From contig CAJOEC010000001.1 of NCBI GenBank assembly GCA_905233425.1, positions 1 through 64,000 of the forward strand: 64,000 bases of DNA. Reading direction: 5' to 3'. This DNA comes from an uncultured Prevotella sp. Lineage in GTDB: Bacteria; Bacteroidota; Bacteroidia; Bacteroidales; Bacteroidaceae. The first letter of the stretch is position 1. Every line of letters begins with the position of its first letter. The position numbers and the translations under genes are program-made. This document shows positions 26,222 through 34,089 of the stretch, piece after piece. Below the pieces are notes generated by a model, which worked only from the letters and a program-made list of their open reading frames with translations, searched no databases and was not told the origin of the DNA.

Positions 26222-27163
26222 ATGTCTAAAACGACCATTGCCAATCCCCTCTACGACACGGTGTTCAAGTATCTCATGGAGGACGAGCGCATCGCCCGCA
26301 CCATTCTCTCTGCTCTGGTAAAGAGAGATATTGTGGAGGTGAAAATGCGGCCCCAGGAATACGTTGACGACAAGTTGCCCAACATCACCCTCTACAGGGT
26401 GGATTTCGCAGCTACTGTGCGCGAGGCCGACAACACGGAAAGCAAAATACTGATAGAGCTACAGAAGAACTGGCTGCCTACGGAGACGTTGCGTTTCCGT
26501 CGCTACCTGAGCCTACAGTACGAGAATCCGGACAATATGACCGAGACCACCGGCGGGCGCTTTGCCCTGCCGATGGTTGCTGTCTATTTGCTGAACCATC
26601 GTGTGGGCGATATTGAGGAACCTATACTTTATGTCAACCGTCAATATACCGATTATAACGAGCAACCCGTAACGAAAGGCCTGCCTAATCCTTTCATAGA
26701 CAGCCTGACACACGAGAGTATCATCGTGCAACTGCCACTGCTCAGAGGGCGTGTGCATAACCGTGTGGAAAAACTTCTCAGCGTGTTCGACCAGACATTC
26801 GTCGTGGGTAAGGACAAGCGAAGCCTACAGTATGATGATGCCCTCTACGAAGGCGACAAGGATATGACACGTATTGTGACACGTCTGCTGAAAGCTGCCA
26901 GCAATGCGGAAATACGCCAAGAGATGAATCTCGAGGAAGAATTCATGTCGGAGTTGGAAAGGCGCGATACTGAGGTGATGCAGAAAGATGCGCAGATTGC
27001 CGAGCAGAACGCGCAGATTGCCGAGCAGAACGCGCAGATTGCCGAGCAGAGCATACGATTGCAGAAAGCAGTCCAGACGCTCAGCAAAACAATGCCTCCT
27101 GACGGAATCGCTTATAGTCTCGGGCTTGATGTGGAAGAGGTGAAGCGACTGATGCGTGAATAA
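26222..27163 (+). CDS. Rpn/PD-(D/E)XK nuclease transposase-family protein
   Basis: 313 residues. The N-terminal domain begins NPLYDTVFKYLMED and continues with the nuclease core VDFAATVREAD...KILIELQKNW (D...ExQ pattern), as in recombination-promoting nuclease and putative transposase proteins of Bacteroidota. A C-terminal coiled coil contains three 7-residue repeats AQIAEQN at about 257-277, encoded by a perfect 21-base tandem repeat. It sits between galM and the symporter with 60 and 45 base gaps and is probably an insertion into that operon. Confidence 0.88.
   Translation: MSKTTIANPLYDTVFKYLMEDERIARTILSALVKRDIVEVKMRPQEYVDDKLPNITLYRVDFAATVREADNTESKILIELQKNWLPTETLRFRRYLSLQYENPDNMTETTGGRFALPMVAVYLLNHRVGDIEEPILYVNRQYTDYNEQPVTKGLPNPFIDSLTHESIIVQLPLLRGRVHNRVEKLLSVFDQTFVVGKDKRSLQYDDALYEGDKDMTRIVTRLLKAASNAEIRQEMNLEEEFMSELERRDTEVMQKDAQIAEQNAQIAEQNAQIAEQSIRLQKAVQTLSKTMPPDGIAYSLGLDVEEVKRLMRE
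26990..27052 (+). repeat. 21-base tandem repeat inside the Rpn-like gene
   Basis: Three copies of a 21-base unit (26990-27010, 27011-27031, 27032-27052; the last differs by one base) encode AQIAEQN three times. Copy-number change would lengthen or shorten the coiled coil in frame. Confidence 0.95.
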
Positions 27164-27209
27164 TAAACTGAATAACAATCATCGTAATTCATAAAAAGTA
27201 ATTAGTAAA

Positions 27210-28955
27210 ATGAACTGGAGTTCACATGAATTTATCTGGCTCGACTGGGTGGTGCTCATTGTCGGCCTGTTAGGAGTGGTGGCCGCCGTATGGTATGCCA
27301 TCTGGAAAGACAAGAAAGCCCAGAAGGGCGAGGACTCGTCGGCTTACCTGTTCGGTAAGGGCGAGCCCTGGTATGTAATCGGTATGGCCATCTTCGCCGC
27401 CAACATCGGCTCGGAGCACCTCGTAGGTCTCGCCGGTACTGGCGCCAAGGACGGTGTGGGCATGGCCCACTGGGAGATGCAGGGCTGGATGATCCTCATC
27501 CTCGGCTGGCTCTTCGTACCCTTCTATCAGCTGCTCATCAACAAGATGGGCAAGATCATCACTATGCCCGACTTCCTGAAGTTCCGTTACACACAGCGAA
27601 CAGGTTCGTGGCTGAGTATCATCACCCTCGTGGCCTACGTGCTGACGAAGGTTTCCGTGACCGCTTTCACGGGTGGTATCTTCTTCAAGTTCCTGCTTGA
27701 CATCCCGTTCTGGTATGGTGCCATCGGCCTGATTGCCATCACCGCAGTCTTTACCGTTTTCGGCGGTATGAAGGGCGTGATGACGCTTTCCACCATCCAG
27801 ACACCTATTCTTATTATAGGTTCGTTCCTCGTGCTCTTCCTCGGTCTGAGCATGCTCGGCGACGGCAGCATCACACAGGGATGGTCCAACATGATGGCTG
27901 TCTGTAATGCTGCCCACGATGGTTTCGGAACCACCCACATGTTCCACCCAGACCCCAACGACCCGATGTACCCGCAGTTCCCGGGCTACGTGGTATTCCT
28001 CGGAGCCTCGATTATCGGTTTCTGGTACTGGTGTACTGACCAGCACATCGTGCAACGTGTACTTGGTCAGGTGCCTGGCGAAGACAACAAGGAAGTGATG
28101 AAGCGTGCCCGTCGTGGTACCATCGCTGCCGGTTTCTTCAAGATTCTGCCTTGCTTCATGTTCTTGATTCCTGGTATGATTGCCTACGCTCTCTCGCTGA
28201 AGACGGGTAGCGGCATTGAGATGGACATCACCAACCACGAATCGACCGACGGAGCCTTCGCCATGATGGTGAAGAATATCCTGCCCGCTGGTATCAAGGG
28301 TATCGTGACCATCGGTTTCGTCTGCGCCCTCGTCGCCTCTCTGGCCGCCTTCTTCAACAGCTGCGCAACGCTCTTCACCGAGGACTTCTACAAGCCCATG
28401 AAGAAGGGTATGAGCGAGGCCCACTACGTGTTTGTAGGCCGTACCGCTACTGTCGTCGTGGTGATTCTCGGTCTGCTTTGGATGCCTGTCATGATGAACA
28501 TGGGTAACCTTTACAGCTACCTGCAGGACATCCAGTCGCTGATTGCCCCGGCTATGGTTGCCGTATTCACACTGGGTATCTTCTCCAAGAAGATTACACC
28601 AAAGGCAGGTGAGTGGGGCCTCATCGGTGGTTTCCTCATCGGTATGATCCGCCTTGTCACCAATGTCATCACCGACTCCGGCAAGGCCGTCATGGATGGT
28701 GCCTTCTGGGAGAGCACCACATGGTTCTGGCAGACCAACTGGCTCATCTTCGAGTGCTGGCTGTTGCTCTTTATCATCCTGCTCATGGTGGTAGTGAGCT
28801 TCTTCACCCCCGCACCCTCGAAGGCTCAGGTCGATGCCATCACCTTCTCCGCCGACTTCAAGCAGTCCATCAAGGAGAGCTGGGGTGCCTTCGATATTAT
28901 CGGTACCCTCATCGTGATTGGTCTCTGCGCCTGCTTCTATGCTTACTTCTGGTAA
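27210..28955 (+). CDS. sodium/sugar symporter (SSS family)
   Basis: 581-residue inner-membrane transporter with about 14 predicted helices. SGLT-type motifs are visible: FAANIGSEHLVGLAGTGA near 65-85, NKMGKIITMPDFLKFRY, GFWYWCTDQHIVQRVLG (the W-CTDQ-IVQR signature) and ALVASLAAFFNSCATLFTEDFY with the sodium-site serines. Likely takes up galactose or glucose with sodium, in keeping with galM upstream. A terminator follows at 29026-29069. Confidence 0.95.
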   Translation: MNWSSHEFIWLDWVVLIVGLLGVVAAVWYAIWKDKKAQKGEDSSAYLFGKGEPWYVIGMAIFAANIGSEHLVGLAGTGAKDGVGMAHWEMQGWMILILGWLFVPFYQLLINKMGKIITMPDFLKFRYTQRTGSWLSIITLVAYVLTKVSVTAFTGGIFFKFLLDIPFWYGAIGLIAITAVFTVFGGMKGVMTLSTIQTPILIIGSFLVLFLGLSMLGDGSITQGWSNMMAVCNAAHDGFGTTHMFHPDPNDPMYPQFPGYVVFLGASIIGFWYWCTDQHIVQRVLGQVPGEDNKEVMKRARRGTIAAGFFKILPCFMFLIPGMIAYALSLKTGSGIEMDITNHESTDGAFAMMVKNILPAGIKGIVTIGFVCALVASLAAFFNSCATLFTEDFYKPMKKGMSEAHYVFVGRTATVVVVILGLLWMPVMMNMGNLYSYLQDIQSLIAPAMVAVFTLGIFSKKITPKAGEWGLIGGFLIGMIRLVTNVITDSGKAVMDGAFWESTTWFWQTNWLIFECWLLLFIILLMVVVSFFTPAPSKAQVDAITFSADFKQSIKESWGAFDIIGTLIVIGLCACFYAYFW

Positions 28956-28965
28956 GAAGGCTCAC

Positions 28966-29069
28966 CCCCGACCACACCCTAAAGAGAGGGGAGTATATCA
29001 TTAACAGATTGAAGATTTAAAATAGAAGATTGAAGATTGTGCTACGTTGCACAATCTTCAATCTTTTTC
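28966..29069 (+). repeat. direct repeat copy 1 with terminator hairpin
   Basis: Starts CACCCCCGACC, contains GAGAGGGGAGTAT, ATTAACAGATTGAAGATTT and ends in the hairpin of the symporter terminator. A second copy with the same order of parts lies at 29382-29490. Confidence 0.8.
29026..29069 (+). terminator. terminator of the symporter gene
   Basis: AAGATTGAAGATTGTGC (29026-29042) pairs perfectly with its reverse complement at 29049-29065, followed by a T-run (CTTTTTCC). Confidence 0.9.
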
Positions 29070-29106
29070 CGTAAACGAAAAGTGGAAGAAAAACGTCAAA
29101 AAACTT

Positions 29107-29136
29107 GTCTGCTTTCAGATTTATTTGTACTTTTGC
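29107..29136 (+). promoter_or_regulatory. orphan promoter in a gene-free region
   Basis: TTG at 29105-29107, a 20-base spacer and TACTTTTGC at 29128-29136 form a full promoter reading right. No gene follows; the transcript would cross the palindrome at 29232 and end at the terminator-like hairpin at 29448-29490. It is either a relic of a lost gene or the promoter of a roughly 350-base non-coding RNA. Confidence 0.55.
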
Positions 29137-29231
29137 ACCCGGTGATTAAGAAATCGCGGAAATGTGTATAAAATAGGTTTCAAAACTCTTAGGAAACGTG
29201 ATGATGAGGCGTAAGATATATGACCTGTTGT

Positions 29232-29290
29232 GGATCACGGGGACAGGCACTTGGCCCAATTCTGGGTCAATGTTCCTGTCCCAATAACCC
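29232..29290. repeat. dispersed GGGACAGGCACTT palindrome, copy 1
   Basis: Imperfect palindrome with GGGGACAGGCACTTGG on the left and GGTCAATGTTCCTGTCCC on the right. Further copies are at 38587-38647 and 56675-56732. It resembles REP-type elements mobilised in trans by RAYT (Y1) transposases; none is encoded here. Confidence 0.8.
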
Positions 29291-29381
29291 GTGCGAATCA
29301 TAATTCTCTCAGCCCTTTCTGCGCGATGGAGTCATTCTTCCGTATCTTCCTGCATCCTAACCCTTGAAGCCATTTTGTAAG

Positions 29382-29490
29382 ACCCACCCCCGACCCCTCC
29401 ATAGAGGGAGGGGAGTATTTGCATTACAGATTGAAGATTTAAAATTTAAGATTGAAGATTGTGCAATGCAGCACAATCTTCAATCTTTTT
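29382..29490 (+). repeat. direct repeat copy 2 with terminator-like hairpin
   Basis: Same modules as 28966-29069: CACCCCCGACC, GAGGGGAGTATT, ATTACAGATTGAAGATTT and the identical 17-base hairpin arms at 29448-29464 and 29471-29487 followed by TTTTT. Only the hexanucleotide loop differs (TACGTT versus AATGCA). Confidence 0.85.
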
Positions 29491-29533
29491 CCGTCCTACA
29501 AACAAAACTGTGTGGCCAACGCAGAAGAGCCAG

Positions 29534-30604
29534 TCAACCTGCCTTATAATAGAATAATGTGTCTTCCTCCAAGTCTGTCCTGTCGGTCACTTTTCTTACG
29601 TAGTCGTCTATCAGATGGCGCCAGTCGTTGGGTTTCATGCCCATGTATCGTTCTGTAAACAGTCTGGGGCAAACTGAAATGATGTTCTTCATCATCGTGC
29701 CGCCGTCCATCTCCATCATGTTGTGGATCAGTTTGCGCACCTCTACATCATCGTTGACATCCCGAAGCATGTTGGCATCCGATTGCAGCCAAATAGTACC
29801 AGCCTTTTTCCCGTGTTTGGGCTTATCCTCCACACTTTGCTTGGCCAGTATTTCCTTCAGCTCTTCTATCGTATAAGGCGGGTTCTTCCTGTGCAGCATG
29901 TAGTGGCAGTTGGGACACACTGGTGCCAGGTCAGTATCGACATTGAGCTTGTACTCCTGACCTATAGACGCGATAGGTGTCAGATGATGCACATGGATGA
30001 ACCCTTTGCCAATCTCACCGTAGGTTGACTCAAAGTCCCTGCCACATACAAGGCACTTATAGCCTTTCTTTGCCACACATTCCTTGCGGGCCTTTTGGTT
30101 GCGCTCATACTTGTTCGCGTTCACCTTCATCAGCGCACCCTCGTAGAGTTTCTCGTCATCCTCTGGATAGTCCACATCATAGACATCGTCGTTAATCAGT
30201 TGGTGAGGATGCAGGAGGAAATCGAGCAAATCACCGTCCTTAATCTCCCTTACGCTCCGAGGGTCGCCCTGATAGCCGTGTTCATGCAGATGGTGCAGAG
30301 AGAGAATGTCATCTGAATAGTCCTCAAGCAACTTCAGTCGGGCATAGAAGGTGATGATGCCGTTGTAATATTGGTCCTTGTCCGTCCAGAAGGTCTCCTG
30401 CTCAAAGGCTTGGTCGAAGATGATACCCGTTTTCACTACCTCCATCCTGTATCGGATGCACTGCTCGGGCTTAGTCTTATAGATGAACACAATATCACCC
30501 ACGGAGAACTTGTCCGTCCTCCAGTCAGCCATTCCGTCCTGTGCTGCTATTGCGTCACCTATGCGGAAAGTGCGGTCGTTGCTTGGGACTATCCAGTACT
30601 TCAT
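29534..30604 (-). CDS. EVE-like domain plus HNH endonuclease
   Basis: 356 residues. The N-terminal 140 residues begin MKYWIVPSNDRTFRIGDAI and resemble EVE/PUA-like domains, which in established families bind modified bases. The HNH nuclease follows with zinc cysteines C184 and C187 (CLVCG), catalytic H204/H206/H207 (FIHVHHLTP) and C230/C233 (CPNCH). The likely role is cutting DNA with modified bases (type IV-like restriction). It starts 32 bases after the methylase gene on the same strand and probably shares its transcript. The last ~80 residues are of unknown role. Confidence 0.85.
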   Translation of the reverse strand: MKYWIVPSNDRTFRIGDAIAAQDGMADWRTDKFSVGDIVFIYKTKPEQCIRYRMEVVKTGIIFDQAFEQETFWTDKDQYYNGIITFYARLKLLEDYSDDILSLHHLHEHGYQGDPRSVREIKDGDLLDFLLHPHQLINDDVYDVDYPEDDEKLYEGALMKVNANKYERNQKARKECVAKKGYKCLVCGRDFESTYGEIGKGFIHVHHLTPIASIGQEYKLNVDTDLAPVCPNCHYMLHRKNPPYTIEELKEILAKQSVEDKPKHGKKAGTIWLQSDANMLRDVNDDVEVRKLIHNMMEMDGGTMMKNIISVCPRLFTERYMGMKPNDWRHLIDDYVRKVTDRTDLEEDTLFYYKAG

Positions 30605-30636
30605 CTGCTCAGTGCATATTCATGTAAAACTGTAGC

Positions 30637-33288
30637 CTACATCTCCAGTACCTTTGTCGATTCTTCGCCAAACTGGGAGACGACGCGGACGGCGATTTTC
30701 TTGCCCTTCTCGTAGGGGATAGGCTCGCTACGGAAGTCGTAGAGAGTGTCCCAGATTTCCTCGTTGAACTCTAAGCGGAGGGTGCGCTCGGCCTTTTTCT
30801 TGGCGAGGTCTTTGGCTACGGTATCGAGGCCCTTGCGCCAGGCGGCGAAGTCTTTCTTGTCGCCACCGCAGAAGTGGATGCTGCGCACCTTGAAGAGGCC
30901 GCCCGTGTAGTTGTCGTCCATCTCCCAATAGGCGATGTCGTTCACGTTGCGGGCTTTCACCTCGTCCTGGATGGGGTCGTACATGTCCATACCGTTGATT
31001 TCTACATGGCAATAGCCATTGCCATCATTCACGAGGCTGACATCTGGTTCACCTATTATTATAAAGGAGCCAGCCTTCTTGTCCTTCTTCAGCAGACCGT
31101 CTTGCAGCAGGTCATCGCTCATGCGTGCTTTCCAGACTTGGAAACTGCCGAAGTTGTAGTCCTTCACTTCCCCACTCTCTATGGTATCTTCGAATGAGAA
31201 GCCGAGAATCACGAGCCAGTTCGATTCGTTAAGGTGCTGGCGAAAAGCCCGGATGGCTTCATTGACGGCATACTTGCTGACCGTACCAAACTTGGGGCCA
31301 ATCATAAAATACGCGCAATGCTCAGTGCCATCGTCTTTCTTATAATAGCCCTTTGCATTCAGGTAAGGCTCATCCAAATGCTCCATTGAGTGCATGATGG
31401 CCTGCTGTGTCTTGTCACCATTGCGAATACCGTTGGCCTTCAGGTTGTTGAAGATGCGCTCCGTAAAAGCAGCATATTCGTCGTAGTCGTTCTGTTTGTC
31501 ATTCAAACTCTCTGGCGAACTAACATCAAGGCTCTGCAAAGTCTCAACTGTGAATGGACCACTCACACGAATACGCTTCTTGTCCTCCTCGGGCTGGTCG
31601 TAGAGAGTTTCAGGCTCAGAGTCTGGACGCCCATTTGCCAAGTCTTGTAATTTCACATGAGGAATTTGTTTGTACTTAAAGCCCTGACGGATATTCTCAA
31701 ATGCTTCATCATGTAACTTATAATAAGGATGGACTGCTTTTATCAATCGTAGTTTAGCAATGTTCAAAGCTATACGGCTTGTGTCAATTGTTATCCACCT
31801 ACGCCCCCATTGCTCAGCAACGTATGCAGTAGTTCCACTGCCACATGTTGGGTCAAGAACCAAATCTCCAGGATCAGTTGTCATAAGAACACATCTTTGT
31901 ACAGGCTTGATGGCTGATTGAACAACATACAATTTTTCACCACCCATTTGGTTTTGCCCAACAGTGTCAGTCCACAAATTGTTTAATGGCTGTGCAGGGA
32001 AATCTTCAAAGTATCGTACATAACCCAAGCCCCCCTTCGATGAAACATCTATTCTTCGTAGTTTTTTCAATCTCCGCATTCCATCCTCATTTGTCTTCCA
32101 CACATTTCCACGTGGTACTGCATATGTCTTTCCCTCAAACTCAATATCAAATCGTCCAATATCTCCACCAGATTGTGAAGTTAGGTTGTCTAATCCATAT
32201 ATGCGAGAATTTGCAGGTCTGTTATTGTAGTTAAATGTTGTATTATTAAGTTTTTCCCATTCCGAAATAGACATTCTTGTACCATCTTCTAATTCAATCT
32301 TTTTGTATGCAGAACTACCTTCTCCACCAAACACCTTCTTAACGAACAAATTCCGATATTTCAATTTTTCCTTATCTTTTGCAAACCATAAGATATAGTC
32401 ACATACTGAAGCTGGAGCTTTTAATTCATTGGGACTTCCCGCACCGGTCGTCTTTTGATAAATCAGCTGATTTATATAGTTGTCACTTCCAAACACTTCA
32501 TCCATTACAGAACGTACAAGGTGGACATTTGTGTCTGATATTTGTACAAAACAAGAGCCACTTTCCGTGAGCAATTCCCTTGCCATCACAAGCCTATCCC
32601 TGAGATAAGTCAGATAACTATGTATCCCAAGTTCCCATGTGTCGCGATAAGCCTTAATCATTTCTGGTTCTCCTGTCAATTCCGCATCCCTTGATTCATG
32701 AGCCATCTTAGGCTTATTTATCATGATTTGCCAGTTTCCACCATAACGGATTCCATACGGAGGATCAAAATATATGCACTGCACTTGGCCTTTCATACCT
32801 TCCCGATTCAGCAGGGAGTTCATCACGAGCAGACTATCACCCTGTATGAGGCGGTTCTGCCAGTTGTCGCTATGCTTGTAGTAGCCAGCTAGACGCTCCA
32901 ACTCATCCTCCTCACTGTCAGACCAGTCGCCAAAGAGGTCAAGCTGCAACTTGGCACTCTCGCTCTTGTGCTCATGCAGTTCGTAGAGATTATCGATGAT
33001 AGCCTCCGGGCGGATGTCCTCATGCTTATACAGACTGCGGATGTCTGTACGCAGTTGGGGCATACGCAATGGATTGTCTTCATCGTCGTTCTTATACTTG
33101 CCGAGCCAGTAGAGTTCAGGATCGCGTCCACGCTGAAACTCATGACGGAACACCTGATACTCACTAACTTCTGGCTGTCCGCTAATGACCATCTGTTCCT
33201 CCCCCTGATGGGCACTGTCAGGAATGGCAGCACGCTTATCGTCGTGCTTGATACTCGAAACGGGTCTTACGTTATCGGTTTTATTCAT
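30637..33288 (-). CDS. type III-like DNA methyltransferase (Mod)
   Basis: 883 residues; S-adenosylmethionine-dependent modification of adenine (or N4-cytosine). Beta-class motif order: catalytic DPPYG at D175-Y178 first, then the cofactor motif LDPTCGSGTT from D479. The region between carries the target-recognition part. The C-terminal 330 residues have no assigned function. Base composition drops sharply between about 31680 and 32770 (codons for residues ~170-540) compared with both ends, which suggests recombination of the catalytic/specificity block. The partner nuclease subunit lies upstream at 34090-37341, with a VapBC pair on the other strand in between. Confidence 0.92.
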   Translation of the reverse strand: MNKTDNVRPVSSIKHDDKRAAIPDSAHQGEEQMVISGQPEVSEYQVFRHEFQRGRDPELYWLGKYKNDDEDNPLRMPQLRTDIRSLYKHEDIRPEAIIDNLYELHEHKSESAKLQLDLFGDWSDSEEDELERLAGYYKHSDNWQNRLIQGDSLLVMNSLLNREGMKGQVQCIYFDPPYGIRYGGNWQIMINKPKMAHESRDAELTGEPEMIKAYRDTWELGIHSYLTYLRDRLVMARELLTESGSCFVQISDTNVHLVRSVMDEVFGSDNYINQLIYQKTTGAGSPNELKAPASVCDYILWFAKDKEKLKYRNLFVKKVFGGEGSSAYKKIELEDGTRMSISEWEKLNNTTFNYNNRPANSRIYGLDNLTSQSGGDIGRFDIEFEGKTYAVPRGNVWKTNEDGMRRLKKLRRIDVSSKGGLGYVRYFEDFPAQPLNNLWTDTVGQNQMGGEKLYVVQSAIKPVQRCVLMTTDPGDLVLDPTCGSGTTAYVAEQWGRRWITIDTSRIALNIAKLRLIKAVHPYYKLHDEAFENIRQGFKYKQIPHVKLQDLANGRPDSEPETLYDQPEEDKKRIRVSGPFTVETLQSLDVSSPESLNDKQNDYDEYAAFTERIFNNLKANGIRNGDKTQQAIMHSMEHLDEPYLNAKGYYKKDDGTEHCAYFMIGPKFGTVSKYAVNEAIRAFRQHLNESNWLVILGFSFEDTIESGEVKDYNFGSFQVWKARMSDDLLQDGLLKKDKKAGSFIIIGEPDVSLVNDGNGYCHVEINGMDMYDPIQDEVKARNVNDIAYWEMDDNYTGGLFKVRSIHFCGGDKKDFAAWRKGLDTVAKDLAKKKAERTLRLEFNEEIWDTLYDFRSEPIPYEKGKKIAVRVVSQFGEESTKVLEM

Positions 33289-33304
33289 TTTATCTTGTTT
33301 TTAT

Positions 33305-33335
33305 TTGTTTATTCAGAAATAATTCGTAATTTTGC
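33305..33335 (+). promoter_or_regulatory. promoter of the vapBC-like pair
   Basis: TTG at 33305-33307, a 19-base spacer and TAATTTTGC at 33327-33335 read right, with a leader of about 22 bases. It lies in the 74-base gap before the divergent methylase gene. Confidence 0.75.
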
Positions 33336-33362
33336 GGCGTGATTACATAAATATAATGAAGT

Positions 33363-33671
33363 ATGAATACAATGACAGGTACAATTCCAATGGACGCAGT
33401 ACTGACGATGCTTAACCACCTGAACCGCCACGACCGTCGCTGGTTGGTGGAACAGATGTCAGCACAGGTTGAGCGCGAGGAGGCTGAGGCAGAAAGATAT
33501 TGGGAGGAATTTCGAAAGACTGCTCCTAATCGGGAAGAGGAAGACAATTCCATGCTTGATGCTTTCCTATCCAGAATAAGTGGCGATTGGGGAGGGAATG
33601 GCACACCTATGGAAATTGCACGTGAATTGCGACAGGGTGCTGAAACGGTACGTAATGTTGAAACTTGGTGA
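33363..33671 (+). CDS. antitoxin-like partner of the PIN toxin
   Basis: 102 residues, highly charged with a probable helical start (MDAVLTMLNHLNRHDRRWLVEQM). No family is recognised with confidence, but it is the first gene of a two-gene unit whose second gene is a PIN-domain toxin starting 2 bases after its stop. The position and size suggest a VapB-type antitoxin. Confidence 0.75.
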   Translation: MNTMTGTIPMDAVLTMLNHLNRHDRRWLVEQMSAQVEREEAEAERYWEEFRKTAPNREEEDNSMLDAFLSRISGDWGGNGTPMEIARELRQGAETVRNVETW

Positions 33672-33673
33672 TT

Positions 33674-34081
33674 ATGCTTACACATGGAATTTATCTGCTT
33701 GATACTGATACGTGCATAGCACTGTTGAAGAAAAATCAAAACGTCATCAGGCATCTTAGAGAAGTTGGGACGTATAATTGCAAGATTTCTGATATTACAC
33801 TTGCGGAATTGTTCTTTGGTGCTTATAAATCTGGCAAACAAAAACATTTCGACGAGGTGGGCGAGATTGCAACGTTCTTTGAATCTTACGCCATACATTG
33901 TCTTAGCAAATATGGTGAAATACGATGGGAGTTGGAACAAAAGGGCATGAAAATTGGCGACATGGATTTGTTCATTGCCGCAACCGCACTTGAGGAAGAT
34001 CTCATAGTTGTTACAGGTAATGGAAATCATTTCAACCGTATTCCTGGCTTGAAGGTCGAGAATTGGATGGAGCGCCAATAG
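33674..34081 (+). CDS. vapC: VapC-like PIN-domain toxin
   Basis: 135 residues. PIN-domain acidic residues are seen at D10 (YLLDTD), E45 (ITLAELFFG) and D96/D98 (IGDMDLFIAA), with the usual ending HFNRIPGLKVENW. VapC proteins are RNases acting on tRNA or rRNA. The ATG at 33674 is chosen over an in-frame TTG at 33665. It converges with the restriction subunit gene, leaving only 8 bases between their stops, so the pair is embedded antisense inside the restriction-modification locus. Confidence 0.9.
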   Translation: MLTHGIYLLDTDTCIALLKKNQNVIRHLREVGTYNCKISDITLAELFFGAYKSGKQKHFDEVGEIATFFESYAIHCLSKYGEIRWELEQKGMKIGDMDLFIAATALEEDLIVVTGNGNHFNRIPGLKVENWMERQ

Positions 34082-34089
34082 CTTATTGT

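Larger units (their letters stand above)
29137..29533. other. gene-free, repeat-rich stretch
   Basis: No supported gene. It holds one copy of the dispersed GGGACAGGCACTT palindrome (29232-29290) and the second copy of the CACCCCCGACC/hairpin repeat (29382-29490). Confidence 0.6.

Noticed and set aside
27270..28424. 384-codon minus-strand frame opposite the symporter
   Set aside because: Shadow frame: composition rich in His/Glu/Gly as expected from the antisense of a membrane protein gene.
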